Positions 11,701-23,700 of a stretch of DNA of 64,000 nucleotides are shown here, one piece after another; position 1 is the stretch's first letter, and every line of letters starts with the position of its first letter. The notes beneath the pieces are model-generated. The model saw nothing but the letters and a program-made list of their open reading frames with translations, had not been told where the DNA came from and made no database searches. The translations under genes were made by a program, and so were the position numbers. The stretch is taken from NCBI GenBank assembly GCA_958450365.1, contig CAUEEP010000561.1:114227-178226 (forward strand). The letters are read 5' to 3'. The stretch is from Mesorhabditis belari (Eukaryota; Nematoda; Chromadorea; Rhabditida; Rhabditidae).

Positions 11701-14700
11701 GCCATTCTTTAAAGCTTTAAAGATTTCAAAAAAGATCTTAAATTTGGTCTTAAGCATTTTGTGAAACTTGCCCGAATCATTGAGCAACTCTCGCTCGCAT
11801 CAACACCAAAAATTCTCAATGTAACAAAAGGACTGAGGGAAGAGATGGTTGTTCTAAAGAGCTTTCCCGTTTCTTCAGAAAAAAAAGCAATAACTTGTAA
11901 TCTTCGGGATGAGGGACGATCGTAGCAATTGTGCTCTCTTTCACCAAAATATAAAACTCGTAGGGTTGTTTGGGTTCATTTTTGATTCCTGGGATCAGAA
12001 GGAAATCTTTTGTGTCTGAAGCGAATCGGTTTCTCATTGAACAACTTTCCACGCACCATGCACCCATTTTTCGACGCGAACACCAATTGCATAATCTGAC
12101 ACGTTTGCTTCTTGACAGGGGAAATCTCGAAACTCAAGCTGAGCTAGGGCTTCATTTTTGAACTGTGTCGTTATGAAGTGGCTCCACTCTTGCCCACCAC
12201 TTATAACAGAGGTGAATGGGCTGCAAAAAGGAGATAAAGTTTTAATTTAAAGGTGTCTGTTGTAATGTTGTAACATTATGGTTTATAAAATGACAATGAT
12301 TTATAAAATTCTATGATACAACCCTAAAATAGTTCAGATCAAGCTTTCATAATTTCTGACTTCACAAATTTTTACTACAAAGAGCCTATTTGGTTCCTAT
12401 TTGGTTCCTATTTAGCTCTTTGTGGCTCCTATTTGGTTCCTAGTTGTTTCCTAGTGATTCCTATTTAGCTCTTTGTAGTTCCTATTTGTTTCCTATTTGG
12501 TTCCTATCTGTTTCCTAGTGATCCCTATTTAGCTCTTTGTAGTTCTTAACTTCTTGACTTCTACTCAAATAAGAAGACAAATTTAAAAGCCAATTTTTAA
12601 CATCCCACTGACAATTATTTGAAACTAACATTTCCACAGCACTCAAGAACTTCTGAGTGTCTTGGTTTATCAGAAAAGGGAATTCACTCAAGCAGCTATT
12701 CTAAAACAACAAAGAATTAAGTGAATTTAGTCAATTAATTAATCAAACCGTGTTTTCCACGGGTTTCCCACCACCATATTGAGTGTACGTGACCAGAAAT
12801 GTCACCAATTCTTCGGTCCGGATGTAGACTTTCTGAAACATCACTTAGCTTATTGAAACGGTTGTATAGCCGATGTTTTGCCTACGGTCTCGCCACGTTG
12901 AAACACGAATCTGTCAAGTTCATCAGATCTCATCAAATCTGTCAAGTTAGCAACGTCGGGCTCGGTTAGTCTATGGCTCGAATGCATGAGATGTGCCAGG
13001 GGTCTCTTCCCTGTTCTTGTGCAAAGAGAAGTGAAGAGAAGAAGAAGTGCTGTAGGTTCCAACCCGTCTGGCTTTGATTAGATGGATAGATTAGTAAAGG
13101 CGCTAGTTCTGTAAAGCGGATAGCCTTCACCATCTTCTTCTTCATCTCCAGAACTTCACTGCCAGAACAAGCTATCTAGGGACCGTCCATTAAGAGTATC
13201 CATTAAGAGTTGGCATCCCGTCAGTAGGGTTAGGGAACTGCTTGTCCAGGGAAGGCGTGGGTGAAGATCTAGCCTAGTGTGTGTTGTGAATTGTGATTGG
13301 TGTATGCAACAAACCAACCTATAACCCCAGTTGTAACTGGTAACGCTCACTAACGTTCGCGTTTTCCAGGGATGCGGAAACCTGTGCTAAGCCTGTGCAA
13401 ATTGACTAATCCCCGTCCCTTTTTTCCTGCGCACAGACGAACAGACGGACAGACGGACAAACGTCTCCTTTATATATAGCAGATATATTTTACATTAAAC
13501 TCAGCGAGACGAGCCCCATGGATAGCGAAGGAAGGAGTTGCAGGATCAAGTGTGAAGATTCTCGACTCTTCGCGAAGTATCATCAAAAATCCGGTGCTTT
13601 TATCAGCGGGAAATGTTGGGGGGAACTCTACCTAAAAATAAGGCAATTAATTACTAGAGCAACTAAAAAAATCTCACGAATATGCATAGCATTTCGAATT
13701 TGTAAACACTTCCAGAAGTGACACTAAAGGATATTTTTACGAGACAATGTTTGGCGACTATGGTTGCTTACTTTATTGGACCAAAAGTCATGATTCCATT
13801 GTAGCAATCGGTCGCTAAGTAAGCTGTCACGCTCACCGCTGGATGTGCTCGTTTGACTTCAAGCGTGAATGGTGGTCGGAATTTCCGAAGCTATTTTTTC
13901 ATTATACTTTTTGTATTAGGCTCTATCTATTGGGTTGGCGAATTGAAAAGTGCCGGACTTTGAACTAAAATTTATTCAACATAAAACCATAAATTCATTC
14001 CGAATAATTTCCATTATTATTGACAACTTCTCCCGATTTTACAGGCAATTTGCGGATTCCTCTTTCGTGGTAGGATTTTGGTTTTGAAAGCCAAACTTTC
14101 AAAGCCAATTTTTGACTGCTTCTTCCGAATCGAAGTGTTCTCCCGCAAGCTCATTACTCATGATTCGGAATAAATAGTAATCAAAAGGGGCGAGGTCCGG
14201 ACCGTATGGGGAATGCGCCGTTTATTTTAGAGCGAGTCAGTTTTGCAACATCAGGGCGCGCGTTGTCGTGGATAAGAACGATCTTTGACTTGGAGGGCCT
14301 ATTCTTCTTCAGGGATTCATTCACCTTTTCCAACTGTTCACTGTATTTGATTGCATTAAGGGTCGTCTTGCTATCCAGCAACTCCCAGTAAACCGGGGTG
14401 CACTACTATTGGGTTGGCGAATTGAAAAGTGCCGGACTTTGAACTAAAATTTATTCAACATAAAACCTAAATTCATTCCAAATAATTTCCATTATTATTG
14501 ACGACTTCTGCCCATTTACAGGCAATTTGCGGATTCCTCTTTCGTAGTAGGATTTTGGTTTGTGTGTGAGACAAGTGTGAGACTCAAAAATGGGGGGACT
14601 GGAGATGTCCCAGTTTGAGCATTTGAGCACTTTCTTCAGAAGAAACCCATTTGGTGTCATTAGAAAAGTTGTAGAGAATCAAAAATTAGGCTTCTAGCCA

Positions 14701-17700
14701 AATTTCCAAAAAGATACACTTAGTAGTTTCGCTTAAAATGCAAGTGTTGTGAAAATTCGTAAATTTGGCATTTCTTGAAAGCCAGTTTTTGAATCGTTCT
14801 GAAAATTTGGATATAAGCTTGATTTTGATTCTCTACACTTTTCCATTGACACCAAAATGGGTTTCTTTGAAGAAAGTGCTCAAACTGGGACATATAAGAA
14901 TAGCCGGTAGTTTTCAATTCACCAACCCAATAGAAAACGTTAGAAAAACTAAAAACCTTCTGCATAAACAAAACGTTTTCTAAATGATGAACAACTTTGT
15001 TAACTAATAAAGCTGGGGTTTCGAATTTTGCCTAACTACTGAGTTCAGTTTTCACTGCTGAGTTCAGTTTTCACTGCTGAGCTCAGTTTTCAAGGATTTG
15101 CAAAGAAAATAGCGCAAAGTGCACATGATAACTGATAACTTAGCTTTTTTAAAAATTTAATTTGAAAAACTCTACTTGCTTTAACATCTTACATAAGCTA
15201 GATGCTTGTAGTCGACTTGAAAGACGCCATCTTCTTCAAAAGGATACCGCACATCTTGATTATTGATCTTCTCTGGCAAGTCGTGAATCCAGGGATAAAA
15301 GGGTGGAGTCCAGATTGAATATTCGTTAATGTCCAAATGTTCTTCCAGAAACACGTTCGCTAGAATAACAGTACAGATGTTAAGAGATGATTTATGAAGT
15401 ACTTTTTCCCTGAGACTAGACATTTCTTAAGTGTTACTAGCGTTTTGAGAGCTATAAAGTTGGCTAGCCTCGATATTTTTTTCTGGTGAAATTTTTCTTA
15501 TCAATCTCCAAGAGGAGAAACGAAGACAAGTACCTAAAATTCGCGTTTCATACATCAAACAAAAACTGCATTCCGACTTTGTGAAGATGGTGCCGGCCGT
15601 CGAAGTGATGTATGCTTTGAAAGTGCCGGCCCTATGGAAAGGTTCGTGAGTCAAAACGAGAGATTGTGGAACATTTGCTGGACACCTTTGCCATTTACAA
15701 TCCAACTTTAAGCTCAAATATCTTGGTATATCTTGGTCAAGTATCTTGGTGCTCGGCTGTTCAATTTAAATAGTTTTTCTACCAATCGATAGAGAAAGTC
15801 TTGGCGCATTCATTGATACCAAAAATGTATAAATTGAACCACCCAACACCAAGAAATTTGAGCCTAAAGTTAGATTGCCAATGGCAAAAGGGGCGGGGCG
15901 ACAGACCTTTTATACGCGCCCCGCCCCCTTTACCATTTACAATCTAACTTTAAGCTCAAATATCTTGGTGCTCGGCTGTTCAATTTAGATAGTTTTTCTA
16001 CCAATCGATAGAGAAAGTCTTGGCGCATTCAATGATATCAAGAACATTTAAATTGGATCGCCCAACCCCAAGATATTTGAGCTCAAAGTTAGCTTGCCAA
16101 TAGCAAAAGGGGCGGGGCGACGGACCTTTTATACGCACCCCGCCATGTTCGAATGCTCGATAATCAAAACGTTCAAATGTTCGATAATCAAAACGAGATA
16201 CTTAAATGGTGACTCAAATGTTCTCACACACACGTTATAAGCTGAAATGGGCTAGCTAGGCAGCTAGGCAGAAAATAGGCTTTTGGATATGCTTTTACTT
16301 TAGTGCTTTACTTTGTTTGGTAAAATTCTTCTAGTTTATAACGTGAGTGGGAAATTTTGAATCTGCCTTTAGTAATCAAAAAGAGTTGCTCTGTGGCATA
16401 TTGATAACTGTATAGCACTCACTGTTCAGTGGCCAGGTGGTGTTCCTCATTCAATGCATATCCGGGCTCCCCTCCAGCAAAAGTCGAATAAAGAGTCTCG
16501 GAGCGGCAAGTGATGCTTTCCTAGGTAGATATTTTCGTTTTAAATGCACTTTTTTAGTTGTCAAAAGCTCTATTTCAATCAAAGCTTCAACCAAACCAAC
16601 CTCTCATCGCATCCAAAGCTCCAAAGCTCATCCAAAGCCAAGGGAATGAGCGATGAGAGGTAAACTTTGGTCTAATCTTATGAGTCGGATCAAGGCGAAA
16701 AGTGCATCATTAGTGTTTAGATAACTTGTTCAGAAAGAAAACTTCAGACCATTTTCGAAGTAAAAAGAAACAGGTTGAAGGCAAGGCTTACACTAAACAA
16801 CAAGCAGCTCTCCTTTGGTCCATAGAATATCCCAAGCGGTATCATCAAGATGCGTGGTTTTCTCGTTGGATCAGAAGGTCTAGAATATTGATGTTATAAA
16901 ATTTCATATAGATATAGAGGCAATTCCGATCAGGCTTCAATATAACAAATCAACGCACTCATAACTAAAAGTGCGCGGATCTCCGACGATTGTCACAGTG
17001 ACGTTCTCCGCTACCAGAACATAAAAACTATTGTCTTGATCAATGAGGCCCGGTATGACAAGAAGCTTTCTTTTATCTATAATTAACAATTCATACCGTA
17101 AATACTGTAATAGTACCGCACCCCCATAATGACGGTGCGGAGTGTTTCGTAGTCTAGCTTTGAACGAGTTTTTCTCGACACTGGTTTATGCTATAATGCG
17201 CGCTTGGGTATCAAAAAATAGCCCTGTATTTCAGCTATTTTTTGATACCAAAGACGCATTTTTTGAAACTACGGGCGCTTTGAAAAAAATGAAATGCTAA
17301 AAAACTTTTGCGACTACGCAACTGTACGAGGGGGGTGGGGTACTATTACAGTATTTACGGTAGGTTTACTTTAAAAAAAAAACAGGAATAGAAGCTAAAG
17401 AAAACTCGTTTTTTTGGAGTGTGGAAAAGCAGAAAGGAAACGGAGAAAAAGAAAATGAATCGTGTAACCCAACCAACCGTTCACCCATTGTGCCACCCGA
17501 ACTGAAAGAGCGTATACGGTGAGAGTCGCATTGACATCGGGATTGTTTCTAATCAACAAAGAGGTCGTGTTATCCAACACATATTGAGATGTAAAGAAGT
17601 GACCCTTTTCGACAGATTCGTTGCTTTTCGAAGTAAAGGGACTAAATATGTGCTGTATTTGGAAGTAAAGAGACTAAACATGTGCTAAACATAGAAGAAA

Positions 17701-20700
17701 CGTACATGCTCTCGGGTTTGGTAAAAGAAACTAGCTCTTCATTAAGGAAAATTGGTAGTGGCTCTTGATTGGGCTTATCTAAAGAGTTTTATGCTGGTTG
17801 ACCGTGATCCAATAACTGCTGGATGTACAGGATGACCCATAATTATAGCGCCGCACCTCAGAGGGCCAAGATTGGCCAAAATTGGATCAATCGTTCTGAT
17901 TTTTCTGGATATGAATCTTAAGTATGTCTCCTAAAAAAGTTGTCCATTATCTAATCGATTCAAGCTTTCAACCTTTTTATATGGCTTTCCAAAGTTGAGA
18001 GCCGAGTTTTGCTCGGCTCTCAGCTGCTAACACCGTTTTGCTCGGCACGCTACTCTCAACTTTGAAGGGTTATATAAGAAAGTCGAAAGCTTGAATTGAT
18101 TAGATAATAAGCACCATTCCAGGAGACATACTTAAGATTCATCTCCAGAAAAAGCAGAACGATTGATCCAATTTTGGTCAATCTAGGTTCTCTGAAGTGC
18201 GGCGGTATAATTGTGGGTCATCCTGTATACTTGAAGAACCTACTAGCGACTGTGAGATCGAGCACGAGGGTTACCGGTTGGCTAGTCGCTATTCGAATAC
18301 CCTGAAATTTTTAGAATTTAAATAAGAAACAGGCTTAATACATCAAAAGTGCTAAGCCGAACGCCATGAATTGCAAACGATGGAGTTTGCTCGTCGAGCA
18401 CGAATGTTCTCGGTTCTTCCGAGATTTTCATCATAAAGCCGAACTCTTCTCCCAGTTGCTCATTGGGATGCCAGATGAGCTAAAACTATAAATAGTGCCT
18501 ATACTCTTGGCGAAATAGTTATAGCTTAACAAGGTTAGAACGAGTGGTTTTTACCTCAAAACAGCGCCCATCAAAAGATAGATCTTCAGCGGATGGTCGA
18601 GTGTAACTGAAAGGATGTTAAAAGGAGTTACTTCTATGCTTACAAGAGAGGTTCGTCAAATAACCACCAGCTTTTAAGACGTGACCTAGCACATCTAGAT
18701 CAGTTTTTTGCGCTGATTCCGAATATGCGAAAATTGCGCAAATATGGTTTTTGCGCAAATAAGACACCGCCTTAAAAAGGGAAAATTAAGGGAGAGCAAA
18801 TAGTGACCGAATGGCATAGTGTTAGTGCTCTACGCTCACATTTTTGCATTCCGGGTGCAACTTTTTGATTTTTGAAAACATTTTCTAACACTTTTTTTGT
18901 TTTACCATTTTGAATATGTATAGAGCGAGCCAATCTGCTAAAAGTTAGTTATCAGAGCTGTCAGATTTTTTTTGAAAGAACCACGAATGACACTATGCAA
19001 ATCCGCGCGAAATAAGGCGAAAAATGCAAGCACCGTTGAATTTGCTCAGGAATTTAACAAGGAACTAGACTAGTCAAAGTTAAAAAGTTAGACTAGCCAA
19101 GGCTTTCAAGCAACAAAGGAAGCGATCAGCTCATGCTAAACACGTTTTACCTCTCCATATCGCCAACAATATTGGCAAGTTGCCATGTGTCAACAGTGCA
19201 TTGGAAATAATTTCTTCATAAATTGGATGTGTAAAGCTTTCTTGAATTCTCAACTTTTTCATAAAGTGGTGAAACAAAAAAGTGTTAGAGACTGTTTTTA
19301 AAAAAAATCAAAAAGAAAAGTTGCACCCGGATTCGAACTACACTCTGTCAAAAAATTATAGACGCACCCTGTTTTTTGGTAGTTTAGAGCCGGATATAAG
19401 TGCTAGTCCAGTGCAAAGTATTTTTTTAGTTTCTTTAATGTAAAAAAAAAAACCCATGCAAAATTTCAAGTCATTTCACTCATCCAAAGTACTTTATCGT
19501 ACAAAAAACGTTTTATCAGCTGTCAAAAAATTATAGACGCACTTTTATTTTATCAAGAAAAAGTTAACAGAAATAAAAATAACAACGAAAACCAAATAAA
19601 TTAATAATGTGTGGCCCCTCCTTGCTTTAGTCCAACTTCAAAAAGACGTCTCGGCATCGAAGAGACAAGGTCATGGAGCGCTGTTGGCTGAAGCCGATTC
19701 CAGGCTACTTGAATGGATTTCTTGAGTTCATTCACGCTCGAATATTGTTTGTTTCCCTTGTAGACATCTCGAACGAGTGTCCCCCACACATTCTCAATCG
19801 GGTTCAAGTCTGGGCTGCAAGCGGGCCAAGTGATAGTGCCGATTTTGTGCGCTGTCAGCGAAGCTCTTGTGGAGCAACTTGCATGAATACTCGCGTTATC
19901 GTGCATAAAAGTAAAGTTATTGCCCGGATTGTTGTTCAGATAGACGGCTAGATGTTTGTCCAACACTTGTTGATAGTCAAGCGATGTCATCCGGGTCGAA
20001 ATAAACTCTCACCCGACCAGTTCACCGTCTTGAAAGGCTCCTCATACCATACATGATCCACCTCCGAAGTTCCTCGTGCTGAAGACCATGCCCGGCTTCC
20101 GCAAATCCTTCCAATATCCTCGAAAACCATCAGCACCATCAAGATTGAACTTCTTTTCGTCACTCCAAATGATCTAAACATAAAATACATAAGAAATACT
20201 AGTAACTTCTTCCCATTTGGTCTTCTGGTTCTTTTGAGCGAAATCGATACGGGCGGCTTTATGGTCCTTTGTGAGTCGTGGAGCTTGCTTCATGAGTTTG
20301 TATTTGAGTATTGTAGATCGTTTGACAACGTTGTGCACAGTTTGGCGAGTGACCGGAAGCTTCATCTCCTTGCGAACCTCTTCGAGTGATGTCGTCGTGT
20401 TGGAAAGACGTCTCGTAATTGCGCGTTCGTCTTGATCGGTCAACCTTTTCTTCCGGCCCCGTGTTTCTTTCTTCTTAGGAGTCATTTTGGTCTTGAGATA
20501 CGTGCGAATACACTTCTCAGAACGTCCGATGCGATGAGCAATGTCCCTGTTTGAGTGACCAAGCGTGTGGAGCACATCGATACGCGTTTTTTCCACCACA
20601 TCCAGTTGTTTTCCAAGTGGCATATCTGAAAATGTAAAAACATTTATAAACATTTATAAACATAACTAATAAGCAAAAAAAAATGAGAAAAAACTAACAA

Positions 20701-23700
20701 TTATTGATAGAATAAATCGTCAAATAAAAGTGCGTCTATAATTTTTTGACAGCTGATAAAACGTTTTTTGTACGATAAAGTACTTTGGATGAGTGAAATG
20801 ACTTGAAATTTTGCATGGGTTGTTTTTTTACATTAAAGAAACTAAAAAAATACTTTGCACTGGACTAGCACTTATATCCGGCTCTAAACTACCAAAAAAC
20901 AGGGTGCGTCTATAATTTTTTGACAGAGTGTAGGAATGCAAAAATGTGAGCGTAGAGCACTAACACTACGCCATTCGGTCACTATTTTCTCTCTCTTAAT
21001 TTTTCCCTTTTTAAGGCGGTGTCTTATTTTCGCATATTCGAAATCAGCGCAAAAAAACTGAGCTACATGTGTTAGGTCACGTTTTAAAAGCTGGTGGTTA
21101 GTTGACAAACCTCCCTTGTAATCTTGTTGACGTTGGTACTTATAAAGAGGTAACAAACTTTTCTTCAGAAGCTAGCAGGAAGGATCCCTCCCAGCAATTA
21201 TTGCCCAAGTCGTATTGCATGTCATTGTAGAGCATTGCTTTCAGTTGGAGGCTGCCCGCATCGAGTCGTTCGACTTTTACCGCAAATTGTGCAACATTGG
21301 TTACAGACTAAATGATGAATTGTACGATAGGTACATTAAGTGTTTTGCACATCGTAGAATCTGTTGCTCCAGCGATCAAGCGATCCGGAAGCCAGCAGTT
21401 GTTGATCTTGTCTGTCAAAAATCCATGGATAATACGGCGGACTCCACATTGACGTTTTGCCCAGAGTGTAATCTATGTGTTGGGGAAAGTAAAGCCAGTT
21501 ATTTAAATTTCAATCGTACATCCCCAAAACCATTTGCTGCCCATATCGTACTCAAGACAAAAAGCACATTGTTCTCTAGTGAATATCGTTGCGGTCGTCG
21601 ATCTGACGTCAAGATGGAAGCCCAAGGATCTTAATATCTTAATTAGTTTTTTGTTGTTACCGTATTCTCTCTAATAGTAGTGCATCCTGAGCGTTGCCTA
21701 AATTGCTCGAAATCTCGAGAACCGCTTATCAGAACCTATCGATGTGGGGTCGGAAAATGTAGCTGACGATGAGATCTAGTGGGGGGATTTGAGTGTTGAG
21801 CTTCTGCAAAAGCTTGGAAACCGTAAAATAGTCACCAACTCGCCTCACCGGGGTACACTACTATTAGAGAGAATACGGTATACAATTTAGGAATGCTTAT
21901 CGGTGTTAATTATCTATTACCTTCCCTTAGCGAGCGCATGTTCCGGGTTGGGGTTTATTCCCGGATCAGGGCCTGCATAGCTTTCATAAGGCGTATTATC
22001 TCGACAGTTTGCATCTTTCTAAATATTTGTTGGTACTAGTTTTTGTTACACATCAACCGCATATTTCCAACAATCCGTACTCTGCCTATCAGGGTCGAGT
22101 ACTCGGCTGATCGGCTTCAGAAAGGACCAAGGACCAGATGAGCTAAAATCGAACTTCACAAACTAGAAACCATCCGACAAAGAACTGGGCCCAGGTCCAC
22201 CAAACTAAAAACTCTAATAAAAGAGCTCTTTGGAGAAGGGTTGAGAAATAGAAGAGCCCTCTATATTAGAAGAGTCCCCTCACGGTCGATGATTCAACAA
22301 TGGTCGATGAATGAAAAACAATACACTCAGTTGAACGCCTGGAAAAATCTTCCAAAGACACTGATTGAATTCTTTTCTTTAAATGTAATATCTTACAGGT
22401 TTTTACCCGTTCATCGCTCATTGTAATGTAAACCGTAATTTGAAAAAAAAACGAACGCACTTTATCTTTATCAGCTGTTCGCATTGTGGAAATTTTTATT
22501 TTTTTGAATGCTTCTTGATCGCGTTTTACTTGTAAATATGTTAAAATTTCACCTTTTGCTTTTTTTATATTGAATGGTCACAATGTAAAGTATTACATTT
22601 AAAGAAAAGAAACCAAAAACTGAGCGTGGGACTGAACCCTGACGTTACTACCGAGACGACGGCCTACTATCCACTATCCCACCGGCGCCCAGATCCTAGA
22701 AATTCAAAAAGCGCTCTTTAAAGCTTATCTTCGAAATTTCACTTAATTAAATTGCAAGCTTATTTGACAGATTTTGATTTCAGATTCTGAATCTTCATAC
22801 TCGATTTATTAAGATGTGGTCCGAAAACAAAAGCTCACAGAAAGTTCGTGCCTTTCCCTAGTTACGATTTGAGCCATGAACGAGTAAAAACCTGTAAGAT
22901 ATTACATTTAAAGAAAAGAAACCAAAAACTCAGACTGAACCCGACCTTACTACCGAGACGGCGGCCTACTATCCACTAGGCCACCGGTACCCATAAACCC
23001 AGTGATTCAAAAAGCGCGCTTTAAAGCTTCAACTCAATTTTCGTCAATTCTTTAAAGCCCTTTAAAGCTTCGAAATTTCAATTCAATTTTTATACGCTTT
23101 CAAGCTTATTTGGTCGATTTTGTTTACAGATTATGAATCTCCATATTCGATTTAGTAAGATGTATCTGATCTGGAAACGAAACGAAAAGCTCACGGGAAG
23201 TTCGTGCCTTTCCCTCGTAAGTGCTAAATACCAAAACAATTTTGCTAAATTTAGCAATTTGGTGGACCCGGATCCTGCACGTAAAAGGCTTACTGGTAAT
23301 TTGCAGGAGATGGCACAATAGTTGCAATCACATTTACTCCGACGATTAGATAGTCGAGTTTCTCTGTTCGATCGTACGGCATTTTGTATTCAAAATCATC
23401 GGCAACATTGGACCTCCCCGGGATCAAAAGTATTCGTTTTGTTGCTGAATTTTAGCATTTATTTTCCTTTTTTTTGAGATTTAAAAAGAGTTATTGATGA
23501 AAACGGATTTTTCCTTCGTCATTTCCAACATTTTCCAACATTTATGCAAGCGACTCGATTGCATAGAATTATAGAATGCATAAACGGAAACTTTGCTAGT
23601 ACTCCTTCTATAAAACGCTGGTTGGTTTGATTTTGATGTGATTAGTAGAGCTGGGGAATTACCGGGATTAACGCCAATAGGCGTGCAACGAAAAATGGCA

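Larger units (their letters stand above)
7527..13560 (-). other. RTK ectodomain module 1 (membrane-proximal)
   Basis: Exons: 13494-13631 (boundary exon, TPSFAIHGARLAEFN), 12749-12832, 12630-12700, 12057-12220, 11895-12015 (DFLLIPG...EFYILVKESTIATIV), 11768-11853, 10537-10634 (98 nt; SGYAGADPG), 10373-10470 (98 nt; CGFC), 10151-10302 (SVWTPAYHPW), about 7829-7963, 7728-7789 and 7527-7602 (EETGFLIEIQ). The same order of motifs occurs in modules 2-4. It contains recurrent cysteines but no EGF, Ig, FN3, LRR or cadherin signature that I can see. Confidence 0.75.
13561..18400 (-). other. RTK ectodomain module 2
   Basis: Exons: 18342-18479 (boundary exon, TPSFAIHGVRLSTF), 18231-18301, 17706-17778, 17478-17604, 16959-17076 (KLLVIPG...FYVLVAENVTVTIV), 16792-16879, 16423-16520 (98 nt; AGGEPG), 15534-15631 (98 nt; CSFC), 15193-15359 (YSIWTPPFYPW), 13772-13890 and 13678-13723, then the boundary exon 13494-13631 (STGFLMILREESR). 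Introns hold the GC-box repeat at 15.7-16.2 kb and two MITEs. Confidence 0.75.
18646..21123. repeat. Long-TIR foldback element split by a Tc1
   Basis: Outer arms 18646-18860 and 20930-21123 are inverted copies (ACCACCAGCTTTTAAGACGT; TGTGAGCGTAGAGCACTAAC). The tips resemble the CAAGGGA-ended family. The Tc1-like element 19344-20932 sits between them. Confidence 0.8.

Noticed and set aside
20009..20044. A genetic code in which TGA means Trp
   Set aside because: The transporter and RTK genes use TGG for Trp, and TGA works as the RTK stop; the two TGAs in the transposase are better read as mutations.
21215..21634. Plus-strand ORF of 139 residues with several Cys
   Set aside because: It is the shadow of three RTK exons on the minus strand (21159-21307, 21351-21472, 21520-21629).
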